Positions 8,995 through 17,888 of a DNA stretch of 37,159 nt are shown here, one piece after another. Positions within the stretch are counted from its first letter, which is position 1; each line of letters begins with the position of its first letter. The position numbers and the translations under genes were made by a program. Source of the stretch: Pedobacter sp. V48 (lineage in GTDB: Bacteria > Bacteroidota > Bacteroidia > Sphingobacteriales > Sphingobacteriaceae); the NCBI RefSeq assembly GCF_000523515.1, contig NZ_AWRU01000001.1:110962-148120 (forward strand), written 5' to 3'. Under the pieces are notes generated by a model, which saw nothing but the letters and a program-made list of their open reading frames with translations, had not been told where the DNA came from and did not search any database.

Positions 8995-9581
8995 ACACGG
9001 GGATCATCATATTGGCAGCAGGGAATTCAAGCCGCCTGGGTCGGCCCAAACAACTCTTAAAGTATAAAGGCAAAACACTGTTGGATTTAGTAACCGAAGA
9101 AGCCTTAAAAATACCCTTTATACCAACTGTTGTGGTTCTTGGTGCCTATTCAAAAGAAATATTAAACCATCACACTTACCTGGGAATTGCGTATATTGTC
9201 AATCCTAACTGGCAAACAGGAATATCCTCGAGTATTGTTGCAGGGATGTCTGCGATAGGGAATCAATCAAAGGAAATAGAAAACGTAATCATTGCGGTCG
9301 CGGATCAGGTTTTCATTACTTCAAAAGTCTTTGAGAAACTCCTTGAAAAGCGTAAGCTGAGTAGTAAAGGCATCATTGCCAGTAGTTATGCTGAAACGGT
9401 AGGTACTCCTGTCCTATTCAGTAAAAAATACTTTGAAAAGCTTTTGTCTCTTACCGGCAATACAGGGGCAAAAAGCATTGTAGAATTAAACATGGAGGAT
9501 ACAGAAACTATCCCCTTTGAGTTAGGACATATAGATATAGATACAGAAACGGATTACAATAATTTAATTAAACACCAATGA
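8991..9581 (+). CDS. MocA-like molybdenum cofactor nucleotidyltransferase (probable cytidylyltransferase)
   Basis: A 196-residue MobA/MocA-fold protein with IILAAGNSSRLGRPKQLL at residues 6-23 and AVADQVFIT (metal-binding Asp) near residue 101. The RLGRPKQLL form is that of MocA-like enzymes, which use CTP to make the MCD cofactor for xanthine oxidase-family enzymes; E. coli MocA is the reference. Its position, overlapping xdhC by 4 bp at the start and moaA by 4 bp at the end, supports this. CTP preference is inferred from family and context, not seen directly. Confidence 0.85.
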   Translation: MNTGIIILAAGNSSRLGRPKQLLKYKGKTLLDLVTEEALKIPFIPTVVVLGAYSKEILNHHTYLGIAYIVNPNWQTGISSSIVAGMSAIGNQSKEIENVIIAVADQVFITSKVFEKLLEKRKLSSKGIIASSYAETVGTPVLFSKKYFEKLLSLTGNTGAKSIVELNMEDTETIPFELGHIDIDTETDYNNLIKHQ

Positions 9582-10558
9582 TAACAGATTCTTTTGGACG
9601 AGTGCACGATTACCTGCGGATATCACTTACTGATAACTGCAATTTCCGCTGCTTCTACTGTATGCCAGAGGAAGAATATGACTTTACCCCGGCTTCAAGA
9701 CTAATGCAGACAGAAGAAATTGTGCAGCTTGCAAAAATATTTGTAAAGCAGGGTGTTAAAAAAATCCGGTTAACCGGTGGAGAGCCTTTGGTGCGTAAAG
9801 ATGCGGCCGCGATCATAACTGCTTTAGGTAAACTTCCGGTGGAATTGGTGATCACGACTAATGGAACACGTATTGCAGAAATGCTCCCTGCACTAATTGC
9901 AGGCGGTATTAAAACGGTTAACATTAGTCTAGATACCCTTCAGCCAGAAAAATTCTTATTCATTACACGTAGAGACCTGTTCCATCAGGTACGCAGCAAT
10001 ATAGAACTGCTTTTACATCACAAAATTACTGTTAAAATAAATATCGTAGTGATGAAAGGGCTCAATGATAATGAAATTAAGGATTTTATAGATTGGACAA
10101 AGCACAATCCCATCCAAATCAGGTTCATTGAATTTATGCCATTCAGCGGAAACAAATGGACCAGCAATAAAATGTTCTCCCTTGACGAAATACTGGCTAC
10201 CATAGCTAAAGACTTTACCATGCTTCCGGTTAAAGCCGCACCACATGATACGGCAAAGAGCTTTATGATTCCAGGACATGAAGGTTCTTTTGCCGTTATA
10301 AGCACCATGACGGCACCATTTTGCAGTACTTGTAACAGGATGCGGTTGACGGCTGATGGAAAGCTCAAAAATTGCCTCTTCTCTGATGGAGAGACAGACC
10401 TACTGGGTCCTTTAAGAAACAATCAAGACATTCTTCCATTGATCCAAGCTTCTATTAGGAGTAAGAAAAAAGAACTTGGCGGACAGCTTATTGAGCATTT
10501 CGAAAAACTGGATGCGGATTCCATCAAGAACAGAAGTATGATTACCATAGGAGGATAA
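9578..10558 (+). CDS. moaA: GTP 3',8-cyclase MoaA (radical SAM)
   Basis: MoaA starts molybdopterin synthesis by converting GTP to 3',8-cH2GTP. The 326-residue protein has the radical SAM cluster motif CNFRCFYC (C21, C25, C28), the SAM-binding LTGGEPLVRKD, and the second cluster Cys C249, C252 and C266 (CSTCNRMRL and KNC). It ends in Gly-Gly, as MoaA must for its C-terminal tail to enter the active site. It overlaps the upstream nucleotidyltransferase by 4 bp and lies 6 bp before moeA. Assignment is firm. Confidence 0.97.
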   Translation: MITDSFGRVHDYLRISLTDNCNFRCFYCMPEEEYDFTPASRLMQTEEIVQLAKIFVKQGVKKIRLTGGEPLVRKDAAAIITALGKLPVELVITTNGTRIAEMLPALIAGGIKTVNISLDTLQPEKFLFITRRDLFHQVRSNIELLLHHKITVKINIVVMKGLNDNEIKDFIDWTKHNPIQIRFIEFMPFSGNKWTSNKMFSLDEILATIAKDFTMLPVKAAPHDTAKSFMIPGHEGSFAVISTMTAPFCSTCNRMRLTADGKLKNCLFSDGETDLLGPLRNNQDILPLIQASIRSKKKELGGQLIEHFEKLDADSIKNRSMITIGG

Positions 10559-10564
10559 TTTAAA

Positions 10565-11743
10565 ATGATAAGCGTTAACGAGGCAAAACAACTGATTTCA
10601 GATCATACTCAACCGTTGCAAGCCCTAAAATTAAGTCTAAAAAAGGCTTCAGGACACATTTTAGCTGCAGATATCTATGCGCACTATGATATTCCGGCTT
10701 TCAAACAATCATCTATGGATGGATATGCTTTGGTTTATCAGGATTCCTCATCGGAATTTGATATGATTGGAGAAATGGCCGCTGGCACCAGCCAATTGTT
10801 GTCTATTAACCCCAATCAAACCACCAGAATTTTTACCGGAGCTCCCCTGCCTGAAGGCGCGGACACAGTGGTAATGCAGGAAAAAATCAGCAGACAAGGA
10901 AATAAGATCATACTTCAGGATCCAAAGCTGTTGCCCGGAGCAAATGTTCGTCAAATAGGATCGGAGATTAAAGCCGGAGCCCTTGCCATGCAAAAAGGAA
11001 CCCTTCTAGGCCCCGCTGCTGTAGGATTTCTGGCCGGAATTGGCATTCAGGATGTGGAGGCTTTTCCGATGCCTAAGGTAGCCATCATTTTAACAGGTAA
11101 AGAACTTCAGCAACCAGGGATGGAGCTTAATTTTGGTCAGGTGTATGAGTCTAACTCCTATTCTTTAACTGCCGCGATAAAAAATGAAGGAATTACCGAA
11201 ATCAAAGTAACAGAGGCTGATGACAACCTGGACATACTAACAGATGTGCTTAGGTCAGCCCTGCAGGAACATGATGTTGTCTTGCTTACAGGTGGTGTGA
11301 GCGTAGGAGATTACGACTTTGTACTGGAAGCCTCAAAGAAATGCGGGATTGAGCAGATCTTCCATAAAGTAAAACAGAAGCCAGGTAAACCATTATTTTT
11401 TGGAAAAAAAAATCAAAAACTGATATTTGGTTTACCGGGAAACCCATCTTCGGTTCTTAACTGCTATTACAATTATGTATTGCCGGCTTTGAAAGCAATT
11501 TCGCACAAAGAAAATAGCATAAAAGAAATAAAGGCCGAACTGACGCATGACTATCAAAAACCGGTGGGCCTTACTCATTTCCTTAAAGGAAGTTACGAAA
11601 ACGGCAAGGCAACACCATTAAATGCTCAGGAGTCGTTTCGGTTAAGCTCTTTTGCACTGGCAAACTGCCTGATATGCCTACCAGAAGAACAGCAGGATTT
11701 CAAACAGGGAGATGTTGTAACCATTATGCAATTACCTAACTAA
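10565..11743 (+). CDS. moeA: Molybdopterin molybdenumtransferase MoeA
   Basis: MoeA inserts molybdate into adenylylated molybdopterin. The 392-residue length is usual. Seen: FKQSSMDGYAL near residue 46, TGAPLPEGADTVVMQE near residue 91, LTGGVSVGDYDFV near residue 243, and GLPGNPSSVLNCYYNYVLPAL near residue 296, all MoeA signatures. It follows moaA by 6 bp. The partner that adenylates molybdopterin (MoaB/Mog type) is encoded in the fused moaCB gene downstream. A 67-bp gap separates it from moaD, the largest inside this operon. Confidence 0.95.
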   Translation: MISVNEAKQLISDHTQPLQALKLSLKKASGHILAADIYAHYDIPAFKQSSMDGYALVYQDSSSEFDMIGEMAAGTSQLLSINPNQTTRIFTGAPLPEGADTVVMQEKISRQGNKIILQDPKLLPGANVRQIGSEIKAGALAMQKGTLLGPAAVGFLAGIGIQDVEAFPMPKVAIILTGKELQQPGMELNFGQVYESNSYSLTAAIKNEGITEIKVTEADDNLDILTDVLRSALQEHDVVLLTGGVSVGDYDFVLEASKKCGIEQIFHKVKQKPGKPLFFGKKNQKLIFGLPGNPSSVLNCYYNYVLPALKAISHKENSIKEIKAELTHDYQKPVGLTHFLKGSYENGKATPLNAQESFRLSSFALANCLICLPEEQQDFKQGDVVTIMQLPN

Positions 11744-11810
11744 GACCATAGCTGGGTGGTTATCTTGCAATTTATTAGCAAAATCAGCATTTTAAGGGTA
11801 AATTAGCATT

Positions 11811-12044
11811 ATGGAAATTCAGATCATCAGTTTTGGAAAAATATCCGAATTTATAGCACATCAGAAGCTCGAAATCTCTGATATCAGCAATACCGATGAG
11901 TTAAAAGCTTATCTGGAAACATCATTTCCATTGCTTAGCAATATGAAATATAAGCTTTCCCTGAATAAGGATATTGTTCAGGAGAATACGGCGATTTCAA
12001 ATCAAGATACAGTAGGCATCATGCCACCTTTTTCAGGAGGATAA
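11811..12044 (+). CDS. moaD: Molybdopterin synthase small subunit MoaD
   Basis: A 77-residue ubiquitin-like sulfur carrier ending PPFSGG; the terminal Gly-Gly is thiocarboxylated to give sulfur to the dithiolene. The only start giving a full beta-grasp fold is the ATG at 11811. The gene lies 10 bp before moaE, its partner. The MoeB-like enzyme that must adenylate this tail is not in the window, so it is presumably elsewhere in the genome. Confidence 0.9.
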   Translation: MEIQIISFGKISEFIAHQKLEISDISNTDELKAYLETSFPLLSNMKYKLSLNKDIVQENTAISNQDTVGIMPPFSGG

Positions 12045-12054
12045 TACCATAGAA

Positions 12055-12495
12055 GTGGAAAGAAAAGTAAAAAACATATTCATTAACGGAAGGATCGAAC
12101 CTACATTCATAGCTGATAGTATTTCCAAACACAGCGCAAAAACAACTATTGGCGGCCACAGTATATTTATGGGACAAGTGCGGAAAGATGAGATCGAAGG
12201 AAAGCTTGTGGCAGCAATTGAGTATACAGCTTATCAGGAGCTTGCACTAGAAAAAATGCATCAGATCAGGGAAGATATTTTTCAAAAATACCCACTTCAT
12301 TGCATGCATGTTTACCACAGCCTGGGCACAATAAAAGCGGGTGAGATCTGTCTTTTTGTATTTACCTCATCTACACGCCGCAAACCGGCAATAGATGCCT
12401 GTGCAGAAATCGTGGAAAGATTAAAAGCAGAACTGCCAATTTGGGGTAAAGAAATATTTGAAGACGATACACATCAATGGAAAGAGAATAGCTAA
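12055..12495 (+). CDS. moaE: Molybdopterin synthase catalytic subunit MoaE
   Basis: MoaE binds cPMP and takes sulfur from MoaD to form molybdopterin. The protein is 146 residues with GGHSIFMGQVRKDE, IEYTAYQELALEKM, FVFTSSTRRKPAIDACAEIVERLKAELPIWGKE, which hold the conserved Lys and Arg of the active site. No ATG lies at the expected start; GTG at 12055 is used here (an upstream ATA in frame is less likely), with AGGAGG about 14 nt before it at the end of moaD. The stop is 1 bp before the likely start of the moaCB gene. Confidence 0.92.
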   Translation: MERKVKNIFINGRIEPTFIADSISKHSAKTTIGGHSIFMGQVRKDEIEGKLVAAIEYTAYQELALEKMHQIREDIFQKYPLHCMHVYHSLGTIKAGEICLFVFTSSTRRKPAIDACAEIVERLKAELPIWGKEIFEDDTHQWKENS

Positions 12496-12496
12496 T

Positions 12497-13405
12497 ATGG
12501 TAAACATTACAAAAAAATCAAGCACACTAAGAATAGCTATTGCAACTGCTACCGTAAAAGTCTCTAAACCGGAAACCATTGCAGCGGTTGAACAAAGAAA
12601 AATACCCAAAGGCGATGTTTTCGAATTTGCCCGTGCAGCCGGACTTTTAGGTGTAAAAAAAACGAGCGACCTGATACCCGATTGTCATCCCCTTCCAATA
12701 GAATACACCTCTATTACGTACGGAATTGATGGACTAAACATCCATATTACAGTTGAAGTACATACTATTTACAAAACAGGTGTAGAAGTTGAAGCTATGC
12801 ATGGTGCCTCCATTACCGCCCTCACCATGTATGATATGCTCAAACCCATCGATAAGGGTGTAGAAATTCAAAACATCAGGCTGCTAAAAAAATCTGGTGG
12901 TAAATCTGACCTCAAGAATTTACAGTTTCCCGATATTAAGGCAGCTGTAGTAGTCTGCTCTGATTCTATATTTGCAGGTAAGGCTCAGGATGCGTCAGGG
13001 AAAACCATTATTGGATTACTGGAGCAGCTTGGCATCGAAACGCTCAAATATGAAATCCTGCCGGATGAAGTTAACAAGATCAAAGAAAAAGCTATTGAAC
13101 TCTGCGGAGCTGAACATCAGCTCCTGATTTTCACAGGAGGCACCGGGCTTTCTCCCAGAGATGTTACGCCGGAAGCCATTACCCCATTAATTGAACGTAA
13201 AATTGATGGAATTATGGAAACCGCGCGAAGATACGGCCAGGAACGGATGCCTTACGCCATGTTATCTCGTAGCGTTGCCGGATTTATAGACGAAACACTT
13301 GTACTCACGTTTCCAGGTTCAAAAACTGGAGTAGAGGAATATATGTCTGCCTTGTTTCCACAATTACTGCACCTTTTTAAGATCAATAAGGGACAAAAAC
13401 ATTAG
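12497..13405 (+). CDS. Bifunctional MoaC-MoaB fusion (cPMP synthase / molybdopterin adenylyltransferase)
   Basis: One polypeptide of 302 residues joins two Moco enzymes. Residues about 1-145 are MoaC (MVNITKKSSTLR, PDCHPLPIEY, VEVEAMHGASITALTMYDMLKPIDK), which makes cPMP from the MoaA product. Residues about 153-302 are MoaB/MogA-like (AAVVVCSDSIFAGKAQDASG, TGGTGLSPRDVTPEA), which adenylates molybdopterin for MoeA. I chose the ATG at 12497 over an in-frame ATG at 12458: MoaC proteins start MV-x-I-T, and the earlier start would run 38 bp into moaE. Such fusions are known in Bacteroidota. Last gene of the plus-strand island, 21 bp from the convergent rph. Confidence 0.93.
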   Translation: MVNITKKSSTLRIAIATATVKVSKPETIAAVEQRKIPKGDVFEFARAAGLLGVKKTSDLIPDCHPLPIEYTSITYGIDGLNIHITVEVHTIYKTGVEVEAMHGASITALTMYDMLKPIDKGVEIQNIRLLKKSGGKSDLKNLQFPDIKAAVVVCSDSIFAGKAQDASGKTIIGLLEQLGIETLKYEILPDEVNKIKEKAIELCGAEHQLLIFTGGTGLSPRDVTPEAITPLIERKIDGIMETARRYGQERMPYAMLSRSVAGFIDETLVLTFPGSKTGVEEYMSALFPQLLHLFKINKGQKH

Positions 13406-13426
13406 ACCTTCTGTCCAAGTTTTTCC

Positions 13427-16087
13427 CTAAAGTATTTCTATATATCCGTCAGTTCCATTCAGTCTGATGCGCTGACCATCTTTGACCAGCTTTGTAGCAT
13501 TGTCCACTCCAACAATTGCCGGCAACCCATATTCGCGTGCAATTACTGCTCCATGGGTCATCATTCCACCAACTTCGGTAATAAGACCCTTTATCGATAC
13601 AAATAAGGGTGTCCAGCTTGGGTCGGTAAAGGTGGTTACCAATATATCGCCGTCTTCCAGGTTTGCATCTTCCATATTTAAGATTACACGTGCCCTACCC
13701 TCTATCACTCCTGAAGAAACCGCCAGACCTGCAATAGCATCGGCCGGAAGGTTTTCATGCTTGTATTTACCCGAAACAATTTCACCGTCTGATGTGATTA
13801 CCCTTGGCGGGTTTAGCTTTTCATATGATTTGAACTCATCTTTTCGCTTGCTGATAAGCTGGTTGTCTGGTTTACGGGTACGTACCATTTCGCGAAATTC
13901 TTCAAAAGTGAGATAGTAGACATCTTCTTTATCGGGAATGATGTTGGCTTGTGCAAGTTGTTCGGCTTCTTTCAGCAAAGCCTGCTTATAAATGAAGAAG
14001 CGGTTAACTATACCGTATTTTGGATATTCACGATAACCTGCAAAATTACGGAGTAGACTGATCATTTGTTTTGTCTCTCTGATTTTTTGTTCACCATCTG
14101 GTAATAGCGCCAATCGGCCTACTAATTCCTCTTCTTTGTTTAAAGCTTCTTGTAGTCCTTGTTCAAATTTTCGCCTGCCGGCTCCAGCTTCAAAGTTTTT
14201 AATATTGCCCAGAATTATCGGGACAAGTATAGTGGGTTTTTCGCTCCAACGGGTTTTGGTAATATCGATCTCACCGGCACATCGCATACCATATTTACTG
14301 AGATAAGCATCAATAGCGTGCAGGGCGTCTTGTCCACCATTAAACTTAGCAAGTTCGTCAAGGTTATCATCTGCTTTTGCCTGTTGCAAGTATTCAATTA
14401 TTCCTGGATAATGACGGATTGCATCCGCTACATCCAATAGTGCCAAACCCATCTCCGAAGTGATATTGTTTGATACGGATTGAGAAAGTATGTCTGCCAC
14501 GTTCTTTTCACCTAACCATTCGCTCATCTTTTCATTGAGCCACGATGAAGCATTCATCGCAGCTATGATCACACCCATATGTTGTGCCTCAAATATTGTC
14601 TTCTTTGATTGCTGGATATCTTCCAGAATAAAATCAAACACATCCGTTCCTGATTTCGTTTGGATGTTTTGTTTTAGCGCTTCTACCGAACTCTCATTGT
14701 GCTTAATCAGTTCAGCAACAACTGCAGGGTCATTTCCCACTTGCGCCAAAATATCCGCGGATGATATACCTTTAGTACTTCTAACAGGTATTGGTGCTTT
14801 TTCATCATTTGGTAACGATTTTATAAAATCTCCCCGCTCTGTAATGGTCAGAAGTGCCTCTTTTATGAGCGGATCATGTTGTCCCATCGCCTCTAATAAA
14901 TTTTCCCTTGCAGTAGACATAGCAAGGCTATCCGCAACATCTACAAACAACCTTCCACCAGCTTTAAACATAGGCCTGGCAGCTCTTAACTGCCATAGGG
15001 ACAATCCCAGTGGTTTCATAGGGTCAGTCATCATTTGTTGATGACCAACAGATATATAAACATGGTTCTGCTGATCATTCGCTTCCGGGATCGGATACAA
15101 GGTCGTAATGGGCCGGCTCTGCACAATATAAAACGTATCGTCCACCAAACACCACTCGACGTCTTGTGGGTTACCGAAATGCGCTTCGATTTTTCTACCC
15201 ATACGTTCCAGCTGTAGAATCTGTTCATCCGTCAGCGTCGGGGCATTCTGCTGATCTGGCCCGATTTCCTGCTCCTTCGTGCCTCCCTCTTTTGAGGCAT
15301 AAATAGCCAGTTTCTTACTGGATATCTTCCTATCGATAATATTGCCCTCAGAAACTTTATAATTATCTGCATTCACAATTCCGGAAACCAATGCCTCGCC
15401 CAATCCAAAACTGGCATCAACAGATACTATTCTTCTGTTTGAGGTAACCGGATCTGCTGTGAACATAATTCCTGCCACATCTGGAAAAACCATTTTCTGG
15501 ACGACAACAGACAGGTAAACCTTCCTGTGATCAAATCCATTCTGCAAACGATAAGTTACAGCCCTATCTGTAAACAGGGAAGCCCAGCACTTGCTGATGT
15601 ATTTTAAGATTGCATCTTTACCAATAATGTTCAGATAAGTGTCCTGCTGCCCGGCAAATGATGCCGTGGGCAGATCTTCCGCCGTTGCACTGGATCGTAC
15701 AGCAAAGGCATCCTTCTTATCAAACCTTGTGAGAAACCCAACAATCTCTTCCTCAAAATCTTCAGAAATGGATATTCCTTCGATAACCTTACGTATTTTG
15801 CTACTAAGTTTGCTGATTTTACCTCGCTCTTCTACCTTAATATCACTTAATTCATCCAGCAAACTGTTAAGATCCTGATTATTTTCAGTTATTCTTTTAT
15901 AGGCTTCGGTGGTCACACAAAAACCTTCCGGCACCCTTATTTCTTTGATTCTGGTAAGTTCTCCCAGATTAGCGCCCTTACCTCCTACGGTCATAAGACT
16001 TGACCTATCGATGTACTGAAAACCGACTAAATATGTGTTCGTGTTTGCTGGCCTTTTTGCTGAGTTGAGTTTGTTATCTGGTATCAT
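13427..16087 (-). CDS. rph: Rifampin phosphotransferase (rifamycin-inactivating), PEP synthase-like
   Basis: Predicted to phosphorylate rifamycins at the C21 hydroxyl using ATP, giving resistance. The 886-residue protein has an N-terminal ATP-grasp domain (VGGKGANLGEL, AVRSSATAEDLP, FAGQQDTYLN, up to VQSRPITTLYP near residue 330), a long central domain with HQQMMTDPMKPLGLS and GMRCAGEIDITKTRW, and a C-terminal phospho-His domain with EVGGMMTHGAVIAREYG, catalytic His about 845. It ends there: the PEP/pyruvate barrel that follows in PEP synthase and PPDK is missing, and the central motifs agree closely with Listeria Rph as I recall it. Start: an in-frame TTG at 16120 is possible, but a TATTTTTG promoter element overlaps it, so ATG 16087 is preferred. 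It converges on the Moco operon. Resistance itself is untested. Confidence 0.88.
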   Translation of the reverse strand: MIPDNKLNSAKRPANTNTYLVGFQYIDRSSLMTVGGKGANLGELTRIKEIRVPEGFCVTTEAYKRITENNQDLNSLLDELSDIKVEERGKISKLSSKIRKVIEGISISEDFEEEIVGFLTRFDKKDAFAVRSSATAEDLPTASFAGQQDTYLNIIGKDAILKYISKCWASLFTDRAVTYRLQNGFDHRKVYLSVVVQKMVFPDVAGIMFTADPVTSNRRIVSVDASFGLGEALVSGIVNADNYKVSEGNIIDRKISSKKLAIYASKEGGTKEQEIGPDQQNAPTLTDEQILQLERMGRKIEAHFGNPQDVEWCLVDDTFYIVQSRPITTLYPIPEANDQQNHVYISVGHQQMMTDPMKPLGLSLWQLRAARPMFKAGGRLFVDVADSLAMSTARENLLEAMGQHDPLIKEALLTITERGDFIKSLPNDEKAPIPVRSTKGISSADILAQVGNDPAVVAELIKHNESSVEALKQNIQTKSGTDVFDFILEDIQQSKKTIFEAQHMGVIIAAMNASSWLNEKMSEWLGEKNVADILSQSVSNNITSEMGLALLDVADAIRHYPGIIEYLQQAKADDNLDELAKFNGGQDALHAIDAYLSKYGMRCAGEIDITKTRWSEKPTILVPIILGNIKNFEAGAGRRKFEQGLQEALNKEEELVGRLALLPDGEQKIRETKQMISLLRNFAGYREYPKYGIVNRFFIYKQALLKEAEQLAQANIIPDKEDVYYLTFEEFREMVRTRKPDNQLISKRKDEFKSYEKLNPPRVITSDGEIVSGKYKHENLPADAIAGLAVSSGVIEGRARVILNMEDANLEDGDILVTTFTDPSWTPLFVSIKGLITEVGGMMTHGAVIAREYGLPAIVGVDNATKLVKDGQRIRLNGTDGYIEIL

Positions 16088-16117
16088 ACTGATGGCTTTT
16101 TTAGGAATGTCCAAAGC

Positions 16118-16125
16118 CAAAAATA
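16118..16125 (-). promoter_or_regulatory. Candidate -7 element before rph (TATTTTTG)
   Basis: The minus strand reads TATTTTTG, matching TAnnTTTG, 30 nt before the ATG at 16087. A TTTG lies about 15 nt further upstream (16141-16144), slightly closer than the usual 17-23 nt. If used, transcription would start downstream of the alternative TTG codon at 16120, ruling that codon out as start. Confidence 0.45.
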
Positions 16126-16260
16126 TAAGTTATAACGCATCAAAATACCGTTTTTTAACTATATTTTTCCAAGCGCAATAATGAGAAACGTATCAACGTT
16201 ATTTATACAAACAGAGCATAATAGCAACCCTGCGCGGTTCTACTTTAAATCGACCCCGGC

Positions 16261-17766
16261 TTACTTTTTCCCAGATTTATTTTCCAAAAATTCCCATTCC
16301 AGCAAATGAGAAACTTGATGTTCTTTCTTAACGATCTCGTCAAAGCGCTTGGTTAATTCAGGATGTTCGGAAGCAATATCTGTTGTTTCGTTACGATCTG
16401 TTTTCAGATTAAAGATCTGCCATGGATTATTTAAGTTCTTGCGAAGATTTACTTTTACACCCTTCCAATCCCCCATCCTTATTGCCAGCTGCCCACCCTT
16501 TTCAGGGTATTCCCAATAGATATAGTCACGCTGCTTCTGATCTTTATTTTTCCCCAACAAGGTTGGCAGTAAAGATATACCATCTGTGTTATTCGGTTTT
16601 GTACCCGTTATCGCGGCAAAAGTAGCCATCATATCGAACTGTACAGATACAAAATCGCTGGTGGTGTTTGCAGGTATCTTTCCAGGCCATCTCGCAATAA
16701 ATGGTTCTCTGATCCCTCCTTCATATACATCCATCTTTAACCCACGCAAGCCATCAACACTATTAAAAAACTTAGCATTTACACCACCATTGAATGTGGC
16801 ACCGTTATCGCTTGAAAACATAATGATCGTATTGTCATCTAACCCCAGCTTTTTAATTTCGGCCATAATAATCCCAACCTGATCATCCAGATAAGTGATC
16901 ATAGCAGCATAGGTTGAATACGGGTACTTAGTTGGCGCATATCCCTGTTGTCCGTAATAAGGATGCTCATTGAACTGTCCAATGTACTTTTTAACATACT
17001 CATCAGGCGCCTGCAATGAAACATGCGGAATAGTATAAGGCATGTATAAGAAAAAAGGTTTCGATTTTTGCTCATTAATAAAACTAACAGCCTTTTTAGT
17101 CATCATGTCTGGCGAATACACTTTGCCTTTGTAATAATCAAAATCCTTATCGGTCGCTTTTGTAGAATCGAGTGTTTTATGAACGTACATATAAGGATTA
17201 TCAAGCATAACCTTCTCATCATTTTCCCAAAGGTGAGAGGGATAAAAATTATGGGATTGCTTTTGGTCCAGGTATCCATAATAATAATCAAATCCTTGCT
17301 TTAAGGGTGACCCTGTTGTGTTGTTCATTCCTAAACCCCACTTGCCGGTTAGAGCTGTAACATAACCAGCTTCTTTTAACATTTTTGGAATCGTAAATGT
17401 TCCTTCGGGCAATGGCATCTGCCCTGCTTCCAAACTATCGGGGAAACCTCCCATTTCATAGTTACCACGAATGTAAGAATGGCCCCCATGTTTGCCAGTC
17501 ATCAGCATGCAACGGGCGGGTGCACAAACTGGTGTACTGGTATAATGTTGAGTAAATTTCATTCCCTCTTTGGCCAGTTTATCCAAATTAGGAGTCTTAA
17601 TTTTTTTTTGTCCATATGCACCAATCTCAGCATAGCCCAAATCATCTGCGTAGATATAAATGATATTTGGTTTCTTTCGTTGTGCCTTTCCCTGCGAAAA
17701 GACCAGTCCAGGAAATAGCAACATTAGTGCAACTACAGTCTGTTTTATATTGACAATGTTCATCAT
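16261..17766 (-). CDS. Secreted sulfatase (arylsulfatase, S1 family)
   Basis: A 501-residue sulfatase with a signal peptide (hydrophobic residues about 10-24, cleavage near FSQG). The metal-binding start NIIYIYADDLGYAEIG (D41, D42) and the formylglycine motif CAPAR (C81-R85) followed by MLMTGKHGG are intact, as is LTGKWGLG further on. It is expected to act in the periplasm or at the surface on a sulfate ester; it needs a sulfatase-modifying enzyme not present here. It lies after the hairpin that ends the SusC/SusD operon, in the same direction, and may be read partly with it or from its own promoter (a TTACTTTAG stretch lies about 20-30 nt upstream). Substrate unknown. Confidence 0.92.
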   Translation of the reverse strand: MMNIVNIKQTVVALMLLFPGLVFSQGKAQRKKPNIIYIYADDLGYAEIGAYGQKKIKTPNLDKLAKEGMKFTQHYTSTPVCAPARCMLMTGKHGGHSYIRGNYEMGGFPDSLEAGQMPLPEGTFTIPKMLKEAGYVTALTGKWGLGMNNTTGSPLKQGFDYYYGYLDQKQSHNFYPSHLWENDEKVMLDNPYMYVHKTLDSTKATDKDFDYYKGKVYSPDMMTKKAVSFINEQKSKPFFLYMPYTIPHVSLQAPDEYVKKYIGQFNEHPYYGQQGYAPTKYPYSTYAAMITYLDDQVGIIMAEIKKLGLDDNTIIMFSSDNGATFNGGVNAKFFNSVDGLRGLKMDVYEGGIREPFIARWPGKIPANTTSDFVSVQFDMMATFAAITGTKPNNTDGISLLPTLLGKNKDQKQRDYIYWEYPEKGGQLAIRMGDWKGVKVNLRKNLNNPWQIFNLKTDRNETTDIASEHPELTKRFDEIVKKEHQVSHLLEWEFLENKSGKK

Positions 17767-17839
17767 CTAAATACTTTATGGCTAAAGTAATAAATAATGG
17801 AGATGACCGGGTCAAGAAAGGTCGATAGAAGTTTCTTAT

Positions 17840-17870
17840 TAAGGGTGCCAAAGAAGCATTGGCACCCTTA
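17840..17870 (-). terminator. Hairpin after the SusC/SusD operon
   Basis: A perfect 12-bp stem (17840-17851 with 17859-17870, core AAGGGTGCCAA) around a 7-nt loop sits 19 bp after the stop of the last lipoprotein gene and before the sulfatase gene. The tract after the stem is not a clean U-run on the minus strand, so it may be a partial terminator or an RNA-stabilising hairpin. Confidence 0.6.
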
Positions 17871-17888
17871 TTTGATGTATACTACTAG

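Noticed and set aside
12458..13405. Longer MoaC-MoaB start at 12458
   Set aside because: It overlaps moaE by 38 bp and adds 13 residues before the conserved MoaC start MVNIT; ATG 12497 is 1 bp after the moaE stop.
13427..16120. Annotation as phosphoenolpyruvate synthase with TTG start at 16120
   Set aside because: The PEP/pyruvate-binding barrel that should follow the His domain is absent, and the TTG lies on a TATTTTTG promoter-like element; ATG 16087 matches the family N-terminus.
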